Notes under the pieces: generated by a model
The model's input: the letters and a program-made list of their open reading frames with translations, nothing else
What the model was told of the DNA's origin: nothing
The model's database searches: none
Assembly: GCA_002502245.1 (NCBI GenBank)
Contig: DAPW01000018.1
Coordinates: forward strand, 44,474 to 108,473
Length of the DNA: 64,000 nucleotides
Source of the DNA: Methanoregula sp. UBA154
GTDB taxonomy: Archaea > Halobacteriota > Methanomicrobia > Methanomicrobiales > Methanospirillaceae
Direction: 5' to 3'
Made by a program: the position numbers and the translations under genes
Shown here: positions 32,022 to 40,938 of the stretch, piece after piece
How positions within the stretch are numbered: position 1 is the stretch's first letter
Layout: each line of letters begins with the position of its first letter

Positions 32022-32474
32022 ATGGCACAACCCGGCGATCCGGCACGGAACTTCTCGTTAAAAGACCAGAACGACAAGACCTTCGACCTGTACGAGCAGG
32101 CAGGAAAACGGGTGCTCCTCTCCTTCCACCCCCTCGCGTGGACCGAGTTCTGCGCTGCCCAGATGAGATCGCTGGAGGAGCACCGGGAGACACTCACGTC
32201 CCTCAACTGTGTGCCCGTCGGAATCAGTGTGGATTCAGTACCCTGCAAGAGAGCGTGGGCTCGTAGTCTTTCGGTGCAGAACACCCCGCTCCTCTGCGAT
32301 TTCTGGCCGCACGGGGCCGTGGCGCAGAAATACGGGATTTTCAGGGACGAGAACGGCTTCTCCGAGCGGGCAAATATTATCGTCGACGAGAAGCAGCGGG
32401 TTATTTTCATCAGGATCTATCCGGTGCATTCCGTGCCGGATATTGAGGAGATTATTACGTTTTTAAAGCAGTGA
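32022..32474 (+). CDS. Peroxiredoxin (AhpC/TSA family)
   Basis: 150 residues from the ATG at 32022, after AGAGG. The peroxidatic motif is LAWTEFCAAQ (Cys at about 45), with Pro and Thr in the expected places. A second Cys is in NCVPVG (about 62), a third in VPCKRA (about 74) and a fourth in LLCDFW (about 90). It reduces hydroperoxides with thiol-based donors. It is monocistronic, with the three-copy motif region upstream that might contain its control sites. Confidence 0.92.
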   Translation: MAQPGDPARNFSLKDQNDKTFDLYEQAGKRVLLSFHPLAWTEFCAAQMRSLEEHRETLTSLNCVPVGISVDSVPCKRAWARSLSVQNTPLLCDFWPHGAVAQKYGIFRDENGFSERANIIVDEKQRVIFIRIYPVHSVPDIEEIITFLKQ

Positions 32475-32544
32475 AACCGGTGATACCCAAAAAAAAGAGA
32501 TTATCCGGGGGATTGGGAAAAAGGGGTCTCCAGCTGTGGTACCT

Positions 32545-32745
32545 GCCGACGCTCCCGAAGGCGCATCAACGAAGTAATACAGCACTATCGTAACCGGGGC
32601 GCCCCAGCGGCGGGGCGAAGCCCCGGGAGCGTCGGCGTTTTTCGATCATTGGCAGGTGCACTTTTTCGCCTTCTATTTTCGGATAGCCAATTTTTCTTGT
32701 TTTTCCCTCGTAAATCATTCTTGAACTCAGGGGTTAAAATAACAC
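32545..32745 (-). repeat. Intergenic repeat, type G, left part
   Basis: On the minus strand it starts GTGTTATTTTA, continues through TTTACGAGG and AGTGCACCTGCCAATGATCG, then the R2 hairpin GGGGCTTCGCCCC and TTACGATAGTGCTG. It is closely similar to 18596-18890 but lacks the right-hand third. The rest of the 32475-32891 gap shows no gene. Confidence 0.65.
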
Positions 32746-32891
32746 TTCAACAAAAAATACATGCAGATCTAGCCTGAAAAGAGACGCGGACACAACCGCA
32801 AATTCGCCCTGGCGAGGTTTTTAGGGCGGGGAATCCCCTCTATCTGGTTTAAAATTCAGCACGAAAAAGGAAAAATGACTGGTGAGATATT

Positions 32892-33647
32892 TCACCCGAT
32901 ATAACTCAGTTCCTCGTCCTTTGATTTTCCGTCCTCGACCAGGTTCTCGATGACCTTCTCCATCTCGGCAGCGCGGTCGTTGAGGCGCGTCGGGTCGACC
33001 GGCACTCCGGCCAGCTTCGAGAGCACGGCGAGCACGCTTGCTGCTGCCATCGGGTCAACGATATACCCGCTCGTCTCGCCCATCAGGCAGACCGCATCGA
33101 TACCCCGCCGGGCGGAGAGACCGAGCATGAGCCCGGCCGCCCCGATGATCCCGCCACCCGGCTCATCGCGGGTGAAGGTGACACCCGCAGCCTCGATCTC
33201 CCCGCGGAGTTCCGCCCGGTTGATCGCACCGAGCACCCGGGGCTCGTTCACGAGGTGACCAACGCCGAAACCACCGAGCGTGTAGATGCGCCGGACGTGA
33301 AGTTCCTCGGCGATCTCGCAATACTGGTCGGCAAGGAGGTAGTGCCCCTCGTTGGACGTGCTCTGGTGGTCGCCGACCAGAAAAAGGAGGTCCCGTTCTT
33401 CCGTATGGTACATGAAGAGCTCGTTTCGTGCCAGCCGCGCAAGCCCGTTTTCATCAAGGATGACCTGCGGGGGGAAGTAGATGGAATGGATCTCGCCGAT
33501 CTTCTCGGCGCCGAGCTGGTGGATCATGTACTCGGCTACGAGCTTTCCCACCTGCCCGATACCGGGGAGTCCCTCGATCAGGATCGGTTCTTTCGGCCGC
33601 TTGTCCGTAAAACTCTCAAGGTACCGGACCGTAATATCCTCAATCAT
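32892..33647 (-). CDS. PAC2-family protein (proteasome assembly chaperone-like)
   Basis: 251 residues. Conserved PAC2 features are LIEGLPGIGQVGKLVAEY (about 23-40), YTLGGFGVG (about 121-129), and GLSARRGIDAVCLMGETSGY (about 174-193). The C-terminus is a charged helix. Archaeal PAC2 homologues are thought to help assemble the 20S proteasome or act as ATP-grasp-like partners; direct evidence is limited. It ends the operon with nop10 and aif2a and overlaps nop10 by eight bases. Confidence 0.9.
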   Translation of the reverse strand: MIEDITVRYLESFTDKRPKEPILIEGLPGIGQVGKLVAEYMIHQLGAEKIGEIHSIYFPPQVILDENGLARLARNELFMYHTEERDLLFLVGDHQSTSNEGHYLLADQYCEIAEELHVRRIYTLGGFGVGHLVNEPRVLGAINRAELRGEIEAAGVTFTRDEPGGGIIGAAGLMLGLSARRGIDAVCLMGETSGYIVDPMAAASVLAVLSKLAGVPVDPTRLNDRAAEMEKVIENLVEDGKSKDEELSYIG

Positions 33648-33795
33648 TTTTTGCCAGCCTGCGGTAGTTGCCGTACTTGTCTTCAGGAGAGAACCGTGCC
33701 GGGTGGGCGACCGCAGTGGGCAGGCCGCAGACCGGACAGGTCAGGGAGAGCGTATAGATATGGTCTGCAGAGCAGTATCGGATGCGCCCGCTCAT
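33640..33795 (-). CDS. nop10: RNA-binding protein Nop10
   Basis: 51 residues, ATG 33795 to TGA 33640. Translation gives a zinc-ribbon-like start (RIRYCSADHIYTL), a Cys pair (LTCPVCG) and the family block AHPARFSPEDKYGNYRR. Nop10 is a core protein of H/ACA ribonucleoproteins that guide pseudouridylation. The gene overlaps the aIF2-alpha stop by four bases and the PAC2 start by eight. It is easily missed because of its size, but the motif match and gene order leave little doubt. Confidence 0.96.
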   Translation of the reverse strand: MSGRIRYCSADHIYTLSLTCPVCGLPTAVAHPARFSPEDKYGNYRRLAKND

Positions 33796-34586
33796 TGGCT
33801 CTTCCCGGACTTCGGTTTCTTGACGAGCTTTCCCTCGCCGCCGGACTTTTCCACCACGGCGATGGCGGCATTCGCCGCCTTCTCTATCGCCTTTTCCGCC
33901 TTCTTGTAATCAGGGGCGGTTACCTTGATCCGGTAGGTGGGCGCACCAAGGTAGAGCAACTCGATCTCAACACCGGATCCTTTCTGCTCGGCTCCGGCCT
34001 TCTTGAGCGCATTCTTGATCACGGTGATCCCGTCGGGTTCCGTTGAGGTCAGGTGCAGGTGACCGGTCACTTCAACGCTCGGGACCTTGACACTTTCCTG
34101 CGCAACCTTCAGCAGTATTTCTGAAACCTTCTTGGAAAAGCCGAGTTTCTTGAGCGTGGTATCGGAATCGATGACAAGGTCTTCAAAGACCGGATAAAAC
34201 GATCCATATTTCCCGAACAGGACATCCTCTATCTCGATAAGAGGTGTTCCGGTCTGCTCTGCAACAAATCCGAGCCATTTTTTTGCCTTGGACTCGTTCT
34301 TCCACTCGCGGATCTTCTCGCGGCGCTGGTGCTCGTTGACATCCTTTAAAGAAAGGTCGATGTGGCCACGGCTCCGGTCAACATTGAGGACCTTGCAGAC
34401 AATCTTCTGGCCCTCGCGGATGTGGTCACGGATATACTTGATCCAGCCGGTTGCAATTTCAGAGATGGGGATGAGTCCCTGGCGGCCACCATATTCATCG
34501 AGCGAGACGAAGGCTACGAAGTCCTTGACATTCTCTACGGTGCAGACAACCAGTTCCGATTCCTGAGGCCATTCTCTGTCTTGCAT
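33792..34586 (-). CDS. eif2a: Translation initiation factor aIF2 subunit alpha
   Basis: 264 residues. An N-terminal S1 domain (about 8-85, VVCTVENVKDFVAFVSLDEY; GLIPISEI) is followed by a helical middle domain and an alpha-beta C-terminal domain (about 175-255) that binds aIF2-gamma. With beta and gamma it delivers initiator tRNA to the small subunit. The S27e stop lies six bases upstream. Confidence 0.96.
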   Translation of the reverse strand: MQDREWPQESELVVCTVENVKDFVAFVSLDEYGGRQGLIPISEIATGWIKYIRDHIREGQKIVCKVLNVDRSRGHIDLSLKDVNEHQRREKIREWKNESKAKKWLGFVAEQTGTPLIEIEDVLFGKYGSFYPVFEDLVIDSDTTLKKLGFSKKVSEILLKVAQESVKVPSVEVTGHLHLTSTEPDGITVIKNALKKAGAEQKGSGVEIELLYLGAPTYRIKVTAPDYKKAEKAIEKAANAAIAVVEKSGGEGKLVKKPKSGKSQ

Positions 34587-34592
34587 GGCAGC

Positions 34593-34781
34593 CTACTTGA
34601 GCTCTTGGACGATCTCGGCCTTAAAGCTGGCCTTGCCACCGGTTGGGGTAGCAAGATCGCGTCCGCAGACAACGCACTTGACTACGGTGCTGGCCTTCTC
34701 AAAGACCGTCTGCTCGTTCTCACAGTCGGGACATTTTACCTTGAAGAACCTGCTGCGGTTCTCTCGTATTGTGCTCACCAT
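34593..34781 (-). CDS. rps27e: Small-subunit ribosomal protein S27e
   Basis: 62 residues from the ATG at 34781, with GGAG upstream. The zinc ribbon is complete: VKCPDCENEQ and VKCVVCGRDL. A longer frame upstream reads through the L44e gene in another frame and is not used. It lies 7 bp after L44e, the normal archaeal order. Confidence 0.96.
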   Translation of the reverse strand: MVSTIRENRSRFFKVKCPDCENEQTVFEKASTVVKCVVCGRDLATPTGGKASFKAEIVQELK

Positions 34782-34788
34782 AACGCTC

Positions 34789-35067
34789 TCACTCCGTAAG
34801 TTCAAACTTTGCGACACGGTAGCCCTTGCGCAGGTGTGCCTTCTTGCAGGTGACACAGCGGTACCGGACATTGATCTTCTTTGTTGGCTTGTCGCCGCCG
34901 GGCACCTTGGAAAACTTGCCCATGTTGCCAATCCTGCCCCTGCGGGCTTTCTGGCGGTCGATCCAGTGGAGGCCGGTCGTCTTGCCTTTCTTTACCTTCT
35001 CAACCTCGTGCACCTGGTGACTCCTGCAGAAGGGGCAGTACGTTGTAAATTTTGCTGGCATTTTCAT
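34789..35067 (-). CDS. rpl44e: Large-subunit ribosomal protein L44e
   Basis: 92 residues. Zinc ligands are TYCPFCRSH near the N-terminus and [10 protein letters not shown] near residue 70. The ATG at 35067 is chosen because GGTGA lies seven bases upstream; an ATG two codons later is possible. L44e sits near the E site of the large subunit. It heads the translation half of the operon; the GINS gene ends 38 bp upstream. Confidence 0.96.
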   Translation of the reverse strand: MKMPAKFTTYCPFCRSHQVHEVEKVKKGKTTGLHWIDRQKARRGRIGNMGKFSKVPGGDKPTKKINVRYRCVTCKKAHLRKGYRVAKFELTE

Positions 35068-35105
35068 GAAATTTTCACCGATAATCCTGATTACGAATAC
35101 CTATA

Positions 35106-35774
35106 TTATTTGCAGAGATTGATATTTAAGACTATGTTGCGCTCGGAAAGGACCGCAGCATTCCGCTCGGGAAGCGTCACTATATCTCCCTTTGTGAGGG
35201 TATAAATCCTCCCGTCAACCCCCATGAACGAATCCATGTCATCGAGCACATGGACGAGGACGCAGGGGTGGGCAAGCGGGTCGGCCGGGGTGAGCAGCGC
35301 ACCGGACCCCTCGCCAGGTTCTTCGTCTTCACAGGGCTCTGGTCCGGAGAACCCGTCTTCAGCAACGGGCACTGCATGACGGGGAGCATTCAGGGTGTGC
35401 GGGATAGAATGCAACAGGATTCCCTGGCATTGCTCGATACTTGCCGTTATCTGCTCAAACATCTCCTTCTCTGCCGGGATCATCCGCCTGACCTCGTCAC
35501 GGTCGTAATAGTTGCCCTCCGCATGCATGATCGTGAGAGCGAGAATCTTGCGCGAACGGATCGCAAAGAGGTCCTGGATCGTCTCGCGTATCGACAACGT
35601 CTCGTCAATGAGGGCACGGGCATCTTCAGAGAACGGGTCCTCAAATGCATAGACCTTCTTGGTGATCGCAGCGAGTTCTGCATGCCCCCGTTCAAAAATA
35701 TCCGGTGCAACTGCAGTGAGCCGGCCTGTCTCCCGCTCCGATAACAGGATGCTGCGCAGGTCGTCAAGCTTCAT
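35106..35774 (-). CDS. GINS complex subunit, archaeal Gins51 type
   Basis: 222 residues. The helical A domain occupies about 1-115 (LRSILLSERETGRLTAVAPDIFE; IRSRKILALT, typical for GINS). An acidic linker (about 140-160) leads to a small B domain at the C-terminus (about 170-222, LVHVLDDMDSFMGVDGRIYTL). The A-then-B order marks the Gins51 (Sld5/Psf1-like) class. It activates the MCM helicase at replication forks. The next gene upstream, 16 bp away, is primase small subunit, a classic archaeal association. Confidence 0.88.
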   Translation of the reverse strand: MKLDDLRSILLSERETGRLTAVAPDIFERGHAELAAITKKVYAFEDPFSEDARALIDETLSIRETIQDLFAIRSRKILALTIMHAEGNYYDRDEVRRMIPAEKEMFEQITASIEQCQGILLHSIPHTLNAPRHAVPVAEDGFSGPEPCEDEEPGEGSGALLTPADPLAHPCVLVHVLDDMDSFMGVDGRIYTLTKGDIVTLPERNAAVLSERNIVLNINLCK

Positions 35775-35790
35775 TGTGGTACTCCAGGCT

Positions 35791-36921
35791 TCAGGCTATT
35801 TCTGCCATGCCGCGGCAGCAGAGGAATACCGCCACCGCTTCCGGTACTGTAATGATACCTTTTTGGAGTTCATAAGTACTTCCGAGCATCGGCATTCTGA
35901 GCGGGAACTTTGCATCCACCTTCACGTCCCGGGTGCCGAACACAACGGCATCGGTGAGGGGATCGAAATCGTGCAGGTCGCGGAGCTCGAGCGGCTGGAC
36001 CCGCATCCCGCTCCCGCCATGGAGGGATGTCGGCATCCGGATCAGGCGCTTGGTGTCGGTCGTGACCGGCTCGTCCGCAAGGGCGGCCCGGAAGAGGAGT
36101 CTTTTTCTGAACTCTCCCTCCGGCTGGCCGGTGATGATGCCAAGGACCCGGTTCTTCAGGATCATGCCGGACGGGCGGCGCTCGATATCGCCGATGATCT
36201 CTGCCCGTTTTTTGAGGAAGGTTGCTGCGGAGTCCTTTCCAATCCCCTCCATGGCAGTCAGGTGGATCATCGCCTCTTCTTCGGGCAGGCTTCCGATCCA
36301 CCGGAGGTATTCGAGGAGTGCTTCCCGGAACCGCTGGTGCCAGCCGGGCAAGGGAACGGTCTTGCCGGTCAGCATCGCCGCAGGATCGATCCCGATCCCG
36401 CAGACATAGTCGATCAGCTCCCGGCGTTCGGCGCTCCCCCATGAACGGAACGCAAGGTCCCGGACATGAACATGGTACCCGCGCCCGCCGGAGAAGACGA
36501 GGGCGATCGCCTTTTTGTCCATGCCGAACTCGTCCGTGAGCATGGCAAGGAGTTTTTCCGTCTCCTCTTTGACACGGGCAAGCATCTGGTCGTACGGGCC
36601 CCGCACGATATGGTCGGCGTCGAGGTCAAAGATCAGGTCGGCCCCGCACCAGCCCTTGTCTGCCATGGTACCAGCATCCGGCTTCTCGTAATAGGCGGTC
36701 GAATAGTACGTATGCTGCGGCACGATGTTTCTGATATATTCAGACATCTCCTCGCGGCCGGAGAACCCGATGTGCCGGCGCATGCGCAGGTCGGCCGCGC
36801 CGGGGTTGAAGAGGACAAAACCCCACTCCCGCTGCACAAGCGAGGGAGGCGGGACGAGCACGGTCTTTTTGTAATACTCGGTGAACCGTTGCCGGAGAAA
36901 TTCCGTTGTCGCCGGGTTCAT
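35791..36921 (-). CDS. priS: DNA primase small (catalytic) subunit
   Basis: 376 residues, normal length. The catalytic acidic motif FDLDAD lies at 98-103 (D99 and D101). The nucleotide-binding block FSGGRGYHVHV is at about 147-157, and SLHGGSGM near residue 315 is the conserved nucleotide-contact loop. It synthesises RNA or DNA primers with PriL, which is not in this window. Its start overlaps the elp3 stop (ATGA) and GGGAG precedes it. Confidence 0.96.
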   Translation of the reverse strand: MNPATTEFLRQRFTEYYKKTVLVPPPSLVQREWGFVLFNPGAADLRMRRHIGFSGREEMSEYIRNIVPQHTYYSTAYYEKPDAGTMADKGWCGADLIFDLDADHIVRGPYDQMLARVKEETEKLLAMLTDEFGMDKKAIALVFSGGRGYHVHVRDLAFRSWGSAERRELIDYVCGIGIDPAAMLTGKTVPLPGWHQRFREALLEYLRWIGSLPEEEAMIHLTAMEGIGKDSAATFLKKRAEIIGDIERRPSGMILKNRVLGIITGQPEGEFRKRLLFRAALADEPVTTDTKRLIRMPTSLHGGSGMRVQPLELRDLHDFDPLTDAVVFGTRDVKVDAKFPLRMPMLGSTYELQKGIITVPEAVAVFLCCRGMAEIA

Positions 36922-38498
36922 GACAACTCCCGGATCATATAAGGACCCTGGCGTTCATAGCCCTGCCGCCGGTAATACGGCCGCACACCGATTCCGCTCA
37001 TGATCGCAAGCCGCCGGAACCCCGCGCCGCGGGCGATCTCTTCGGCACGGGCCAGGAGCAGCTTCCCGTAATTCCGGTGCTGCCATTCCTCGGACACGGC
37101 ATCCTTTCCCACCGGCACAAGGCTGCCATAGACATGGAGCTCCCGCAGGAGGGCGGCTGATTCCAGTTCCGGGCGATACGTCATGGAGGGAAAACGGAGG
37201 CGGGCAAAGCCGATGAGGGAGTCGTCCGAGACCGCCGATATGAAGTGCTCCCTGCCGCCGCAGGCATCGTAGTTCAGCACCTGTATTTCTGATTCAGCAA
37301 GAGAGGGGAGCCGGCCGATCTCCCGGCAGCGTATGCAGCGGCAGCGTTTCCCGGACTCCACGAGCCGGTTCCCGGCCAGCTGCCGGAAATTGGAGTGCTT
37401 CGAGCCGGCAACGATCAGCTTTGCGGGGATGTCGCGCTGGATCCGCTGGAGCCGGGTGTATTCGGGGATGAGGGATTTTGCATACGCGATGAGATCGATC
37501 ATCTCGTCCTCGGCATACGGGGAATACTTCCCCTCTTTCCAGTGCTCCTCGATCTCGGAACCGGGTGTTACGAGCGTTGGGTAGATCTTGAGAAAGTCCG
37601 GCCGGAACCGCGGGTCCAAGAACAGGGTCTCAAACATCTGCCGGTCGGATTCTATAGTCGATCCGGGCAGGTTGGGCATCATGTGGAACCCGACCTTGAG
37701 TCCCGCATCGCGGAGGAGGGTGTTTGCTTCCACGGTGTCGGCAACCGTGCACCCCCGCCGGTTATACCGGAGGATCTCATCGTCAACGTGCTGGACGCCC
37801 AGCTCGACCTTGGTCACGCCGTAGTCCAGCATCCGCTCTATGTGCTCTTTTCTGCACCAGTCCGGGCGGGTCTCAAACGTGATCGCCACGCACCGGACTG
37901 CGGAGTTCTCGTTGGCATCCTCAACCGCACGGATACCGGGGGCTTCCGGGGCCGGTATCCCGCCGGGGTAGGTGTTCATCGCTTCGATGCAGCGGGAGAC
38001 GAACTCCTGCTGGTATTCCACCGGGCGGGCGGTCATGGTCCCGCCCATGACGATCAGTTCCACTTTCTCCACGCGGTGCCCGAGGATCTCGAACTGCCCG
38101 AGCCGGGCCTGCACCTGCCGGAACGGGTCGAAGTCGTGCTCGCGGGCCCGCTTTGCCGCAGGTTCCTCCCCGGTATAACTCTGGGGGGAATGGAACGGGT
38201 GGTCCGGCCCGCCCGGGCAGGGCAGGCACTTCCCGTGCGGGCAGGGATATGGGGAGGTCATCACCGCAACGGGGGCAACACCGGAAAGCGTGCGGGATGG
38301 TTTGACCATCAGGATCCTGCGGAGGGTCTCACGCTCCTCCGGCAGCGCAGCGGCTAATATGGCAGAGTTTTTCGGGACTACGGACAGCCCGTACTTCCGG
38401 CAGATATCGATCTTGGCCGTCCTGATGGTTGATTCGTCGCCGGGAAGAATGGTGAGGAGGCGGGAGATGATCTCCCGGTACACTTGCGCCTCATCCAT
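36918..38498 (-). CDS. elp3: Elp3-type tRNA U34 carboxymethyl-transferase (radical SAM/GNAT)
   Basis: 526 residues. An N-terminal helical segment precedes the radical SAM core with CPHGKCLPC (about 91-99, CxxxxCxxC for a 4Fe-4S cluster). A GNAT acetyltransferase domain occupies about 395-526 (HRNYGKLLLARAEEIARG; RPYYRRQGYE). Archaeal Elp3 alone can modify wobble uridine of tRNA using acetyl-CoA and SAM. It is translationally coupled to priS. Confidence 0.95.
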   Translation of the reverse strand: MDEAQVYREIISRLLTILPGDESTIRTAKIDICRKYGLSVVPKNSAILAAALPEERETLRRILMVKPSRTLSGVAPVAVMTSPYPCPHGKCLPCPGGPDHPFHSPQSYTGEEPAAKRAREHDFDPFRQVQARLGQFEILGHRVEKVELIVMGGTMTARPVEYQQEFVSRCIEAMNTYPGGIPAPEAPGIRAVEDANENSAVRCVAITFETRPDWCRKEHIERMLDYGVTKVELGVQHVDDEILRYNRRGCTVADTVEANTLLRDAGLKVGFHMMPNLPGSTIESDRQMFETLFLDPRFRPDFLKIYPTLVTPGSEIEEHWKEGKYSPYAEDEMIDLIAYAKSLIPEYTRLQRIQRDIPAKLIVAGSKHSNFRQLAGNRLVESGKRCRCIRCREIGRLPSLAESEIQVLNYDACGGREHFISAVSDDSLIGFARLRFPSMTYRPELESAALLRELHVYGSLVPVGKDAVSEEWQHRNYGKLLLARAEEIARGAGFRRLAIMSGIGVRPYYRRQGYERQGPYMIRELS

Positions 38499-38504
38499 GA
38501 CAGG

Positions 38505-38771
38505 TTAATGTTCGGCTGCAACTTTCTGGGAAGCAGTGTCAGAAGAATAGTTCACCACAGGCATCTGCTGGCCGTGGATATGGGTAACGATCTCATCCCC
38601 GAGCGTGAGGAGAGCATCTTTATGGGCTTTCTTGTCCTTGTGGATGTGAACAGGAGAAATTTCAAGAGAATTGTAACGGTCGGTGTGTACTTCTTCGTGG
38701 GTGGTTCCTTCATAGTATTTCTTGATGTGAATCATCAGCATGTGGAGATGGAGTAACTCTTCCTTTTGCAC
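38505..38771 (-). CDS. UPF0058 family protein
   Basis: 88 residues, starting at GTG 38771 behind GGTGA. The family signature EELLHLHMLMIHIKKYYE is at the N-terminus and the rest is His-rich and helical. The function is unknown. It is the first gene of the elp3-priS-GINS-ribosomal operon, 6 bp before elp3, so a role linked to tRNA modification or replication is possible but unproven. Confidence 0.9.
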   Translation of the reverse strand: MQKEELLHLHMLMIHIKKYYEGTTHEEVHTDRYNSLEISPVHIHKDKKAHKDALLTLGDEIVTHIHGQQMPVVNYSSDTASQKVAAEH

Positions 38772-38846
38772 ACTATCACCTTTTCCAAAAGGATCCTTTT
38801 TTTGTCAGACACATATACCTTATTGGTGAGGTTTATATCAGGTACC

Positions 38847-39713
38847 ATGCGGCACGTGGGATCGCTTGTTGCACTCGCAATTGGGGACGCGTTGGGTGCG
38901 CCTTTGGAAGGATCTCGAAAGCCTGAGGCGTGGCTGGCAGAATACCGTTCCGGTGGTCGCCATTCAAGAAAAAAAGGTGAATTTACTGACGACACTCTGC
39001 AGGCTGTTGCTGTCGCGGAATCGCTGGTTGCATGCAGGGGATTTTGCGAAAATGACCTTGTTGAGAAATTATCTGAAGCCTATATAGTACGGCCTGAATG
39101 GTTTGGTCCTACATCAACTTTCTTCTTTGATCTTGTGCGATCCGGGACCGTGCCGCACCATGCCGCACTGCTCGTGCACAAGCGCAACCATGGGAGCCGG
39201 ACGAACGGAAGCGTGATGCGGGGGTTCCCGCTCGGGATCTTCTATCCCGCCCCGGAAGTATATGAGATCAGCATCGCCTGTTCCCGGCTCACGCACTATG
39301 ACCCGGTGGGGGGCCATTGCTCCGCGTTCCTGAACGCGATGGTAAGCGACATGTGCCGGGGTGCATCACGGGCTGCAGCATTCCGCCATGCCCGCTCGCT
39401 CTGTATACACAATGAAGTACACACCGTGCTGGGGAGTTATGATCAGTACGATCCTGATCCTTCCCTGGATGCTGTCGGGTGCTCGCACGCAGCACTCTTT
39501 TCTTTCATGCACGCGAAGTCGGCTGAAATGGCCATCCTTTCTGCGGTCAACCGTGGGGGGGATGCGGACACAGTCGGTTCGTGTACCGGTGCACTGGCCG
39601 GCGCGTACTGGGGCCTGGGTGCCCTGCCGGAGCGGTGGCGGGGCGGGCTGGAGGGGTACGACAGGCTGGTACAGCTGGCGGAGCGGGTGTGGGACTACCG
39701 GAGCGACCGGTAG
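38847..39713 (+). CDS. ADP-ribosylglycohydrolase family protein
   Basis: 288 residues from the ATG at 38847; an upstream in-frame ATG overlaps the divergent gene and lacks conserved sequence. Family metal-binding motifs are present: IGDALGAPLEGS (about 12-23), FTDDTLQAVAVAESL (about 48-62) and NRGGDADTVGSCTGALAGAYWG (about 233-254, split by Gly-rich turns). Such enzymes remove ADP-ribose from proteins or nucleic acids, for example DraG on nitrogenase reductase. The target is unknown here. It is divergent from UPF0058 with TATA-like TTTATATC at about 38830. Confidence 0.92.
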   Translation: MRHVGSLVALAIGDALGAPLEGSRKPEAWLAEYRSGGRHSRKKGEFTDDTLQAVAVAESLVACRGFCENDLVEKLSEAYIVRPEWFGPTSTFFFDLVRSGTVPHHAALLVHKRNHGSRTNGSVMRGFPLGIFYPAPEVYEISIACSRLTHYDPVGGHCSAFLNAMVSDMCRGASRAAAFRHARSLCIHNEVHTVLGSYDQYDPDPSLDAVGCSHAALFSFMHAKSAEMAILSAVNRGGDADTVGSCTGALAGAYWGLGALPERWRGGLEGYDRLVQLAERVWDYRSDR

Positions 39714-39993
39714 CAAAACCCCTGTTCACACATCAACCGTGGAACAAAATCCCCGTATTCTGCGAACCGGAAAACATCGCACTTCCTTCAGTATAGCGTA
39801 TGATACTTGCCTGGGCCGGCATCGCCATTGATGACCGGGAAACAGGAGACCGCCCTGCGGCAGATCGAACTGAACCACCAGTTTAACCGGGCATGCAACG
39901 CAGGTATCGGCATTGTCCGGACTTTTCTATTCATACCACCGGAGACGCGGCCGGGGGAAGGGAGTGCCCCGGTTGTCCCCGTGCTGAAAAAAC

Positions 39994-40240
39994 TGCTCTG
40001 GAGAACCGGGCATGGGGCGGTGGAGTTCACACCGGAAGGATGAAAATCGGAACAGTCATCATAATTTTCACGATGGCTCCCCGCCTCAGGGCCCCTCCGG
40101 GGCACGGCGGGGCAATCCGGTGTTTTTTTGGAAATATCAGTCATTGATCCGCCGCGGGGGCGTCCCTTTTTGGTGCGGCGGCAGATATCATAATCGGGGG
40201 CATGGGGGTCTCAACCCCATTCTGTCTGAAAGAAAATTCG
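39994..40240 (+). repeat. MITE-like repeat, left (R1) part
   Basis: Starts TGCTCTGGAGAA (39994-40005), one mismatch from the family terminus, and carries GGTGGAGTTCACACCGGA, CGCCTCAGGGCCCCTCCGGG and ATATCAGTCATTGATCCGCC up to ATTCTGTCTGAAAG. It abuts a reversed short copy at 40241. The 39714-39993 stretch before it shows no gene. Confidence 0.7.
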
Positions 40241-40461
40241 TTTTATTAGGAAATCATTGCACAGTAATAAAATCGCTCCGGCTCGCCAGCCCTGCTCCCG
40301 TTGGGGGCTCAATCGCGCATGCGATGTCCTGGGATTCTCTGTACTGTCCTCATTCAGAATTGACCGGCCTATACGGCGTTATCGCAATCCGGGGATGCCC
40401 CCGCGGCGGGGGCAATGCCCGAAAAGAGCATCAGAATTATACTCAGGATTTCTTTCGAGCA
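40241..40461 (-). repeat. MITE-like element, short form, reverse orientation
   Basis: 221 bp, the same length as the copy at 27241-27460 and alignable along its whole length in reverse complement, including GGTCAATT-TGAATGAGGAC, CATCGCATGCGC and AGCCCCCAACGG. One end reads TTCTTTCGAGCA (9 of 12 matches to the family terminus); the other is degraded. No target duplication is seen. Confidence 0.7.
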
Positions 40462-40484
40462 AGAAAAAACAAGTACGGAGGAAG

Positions 40485-40931
40485 TCACGCCGGCCTGATC
40501 TCAACCAGTTTGAGCGACCGCCCCTTCTCGCAGATGTCCGAGGCATTGCCGATGACATCAGCAACAATGTACTTCTCGCCATCGACCACACCGTCCGGCC
40601 TGCAGAGGGAAAAACTCCGGCAGTCGCTCTTGTTGCAGGACAGTTCGGGCTTGATCTTTGAATTGACGATCGCCATCTCGGGGCTGATGAGGATGCTGAT
40701 CGGGGCATCCGTCACCTCAACAGCCGTAGCGCCGTTCAGGTGCACGGCACACTCGTGGTGCGTTGTCCGCACCGTGACGATGCGGTACTTCCTCCCTTTC
40801 TGGAGGTTGTTGCAGGCCTTCTTCACTTTGCAGGCGTCACAGGCAGCAACCTCTCCCTCGTAGATGAACTCCATGCCCGCCTTCGCGAGCACGGTTCCGA
40901 CCAGCGTCACTTTCGTCTTTGCGTCTGCCAT
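40485..40931 (-). CDS. UPF0179 family Cys-rich protein
   Basis: 148 residues. Four Cys close together (ACDACKVKKAC, about 30-40) and a further group (LSCNKSDCRSFSLCRP, about 97-112) suggest a metal or Fe-S site. The UPF0179 family is archaeal and uncharacterised. It follows egsA by seven bases and is probably co-transcribed with it. Confidence 0.9.
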   Translation of the reverse strand: MADAKTKVTLVGTVLAKAGMEFIYEGEVAACDACKVKKACNNLQKGRKYRIVTVRTTHHECAVHLNGATAVEVTDAPISILISPEMAIVNSKIKPELSCNKSDCRSFSLCRPDGVVDGEKYIVADVIGNASDICEKGRSLKLVEIRPA

Positions 40932-40938
40932 GAAATCC

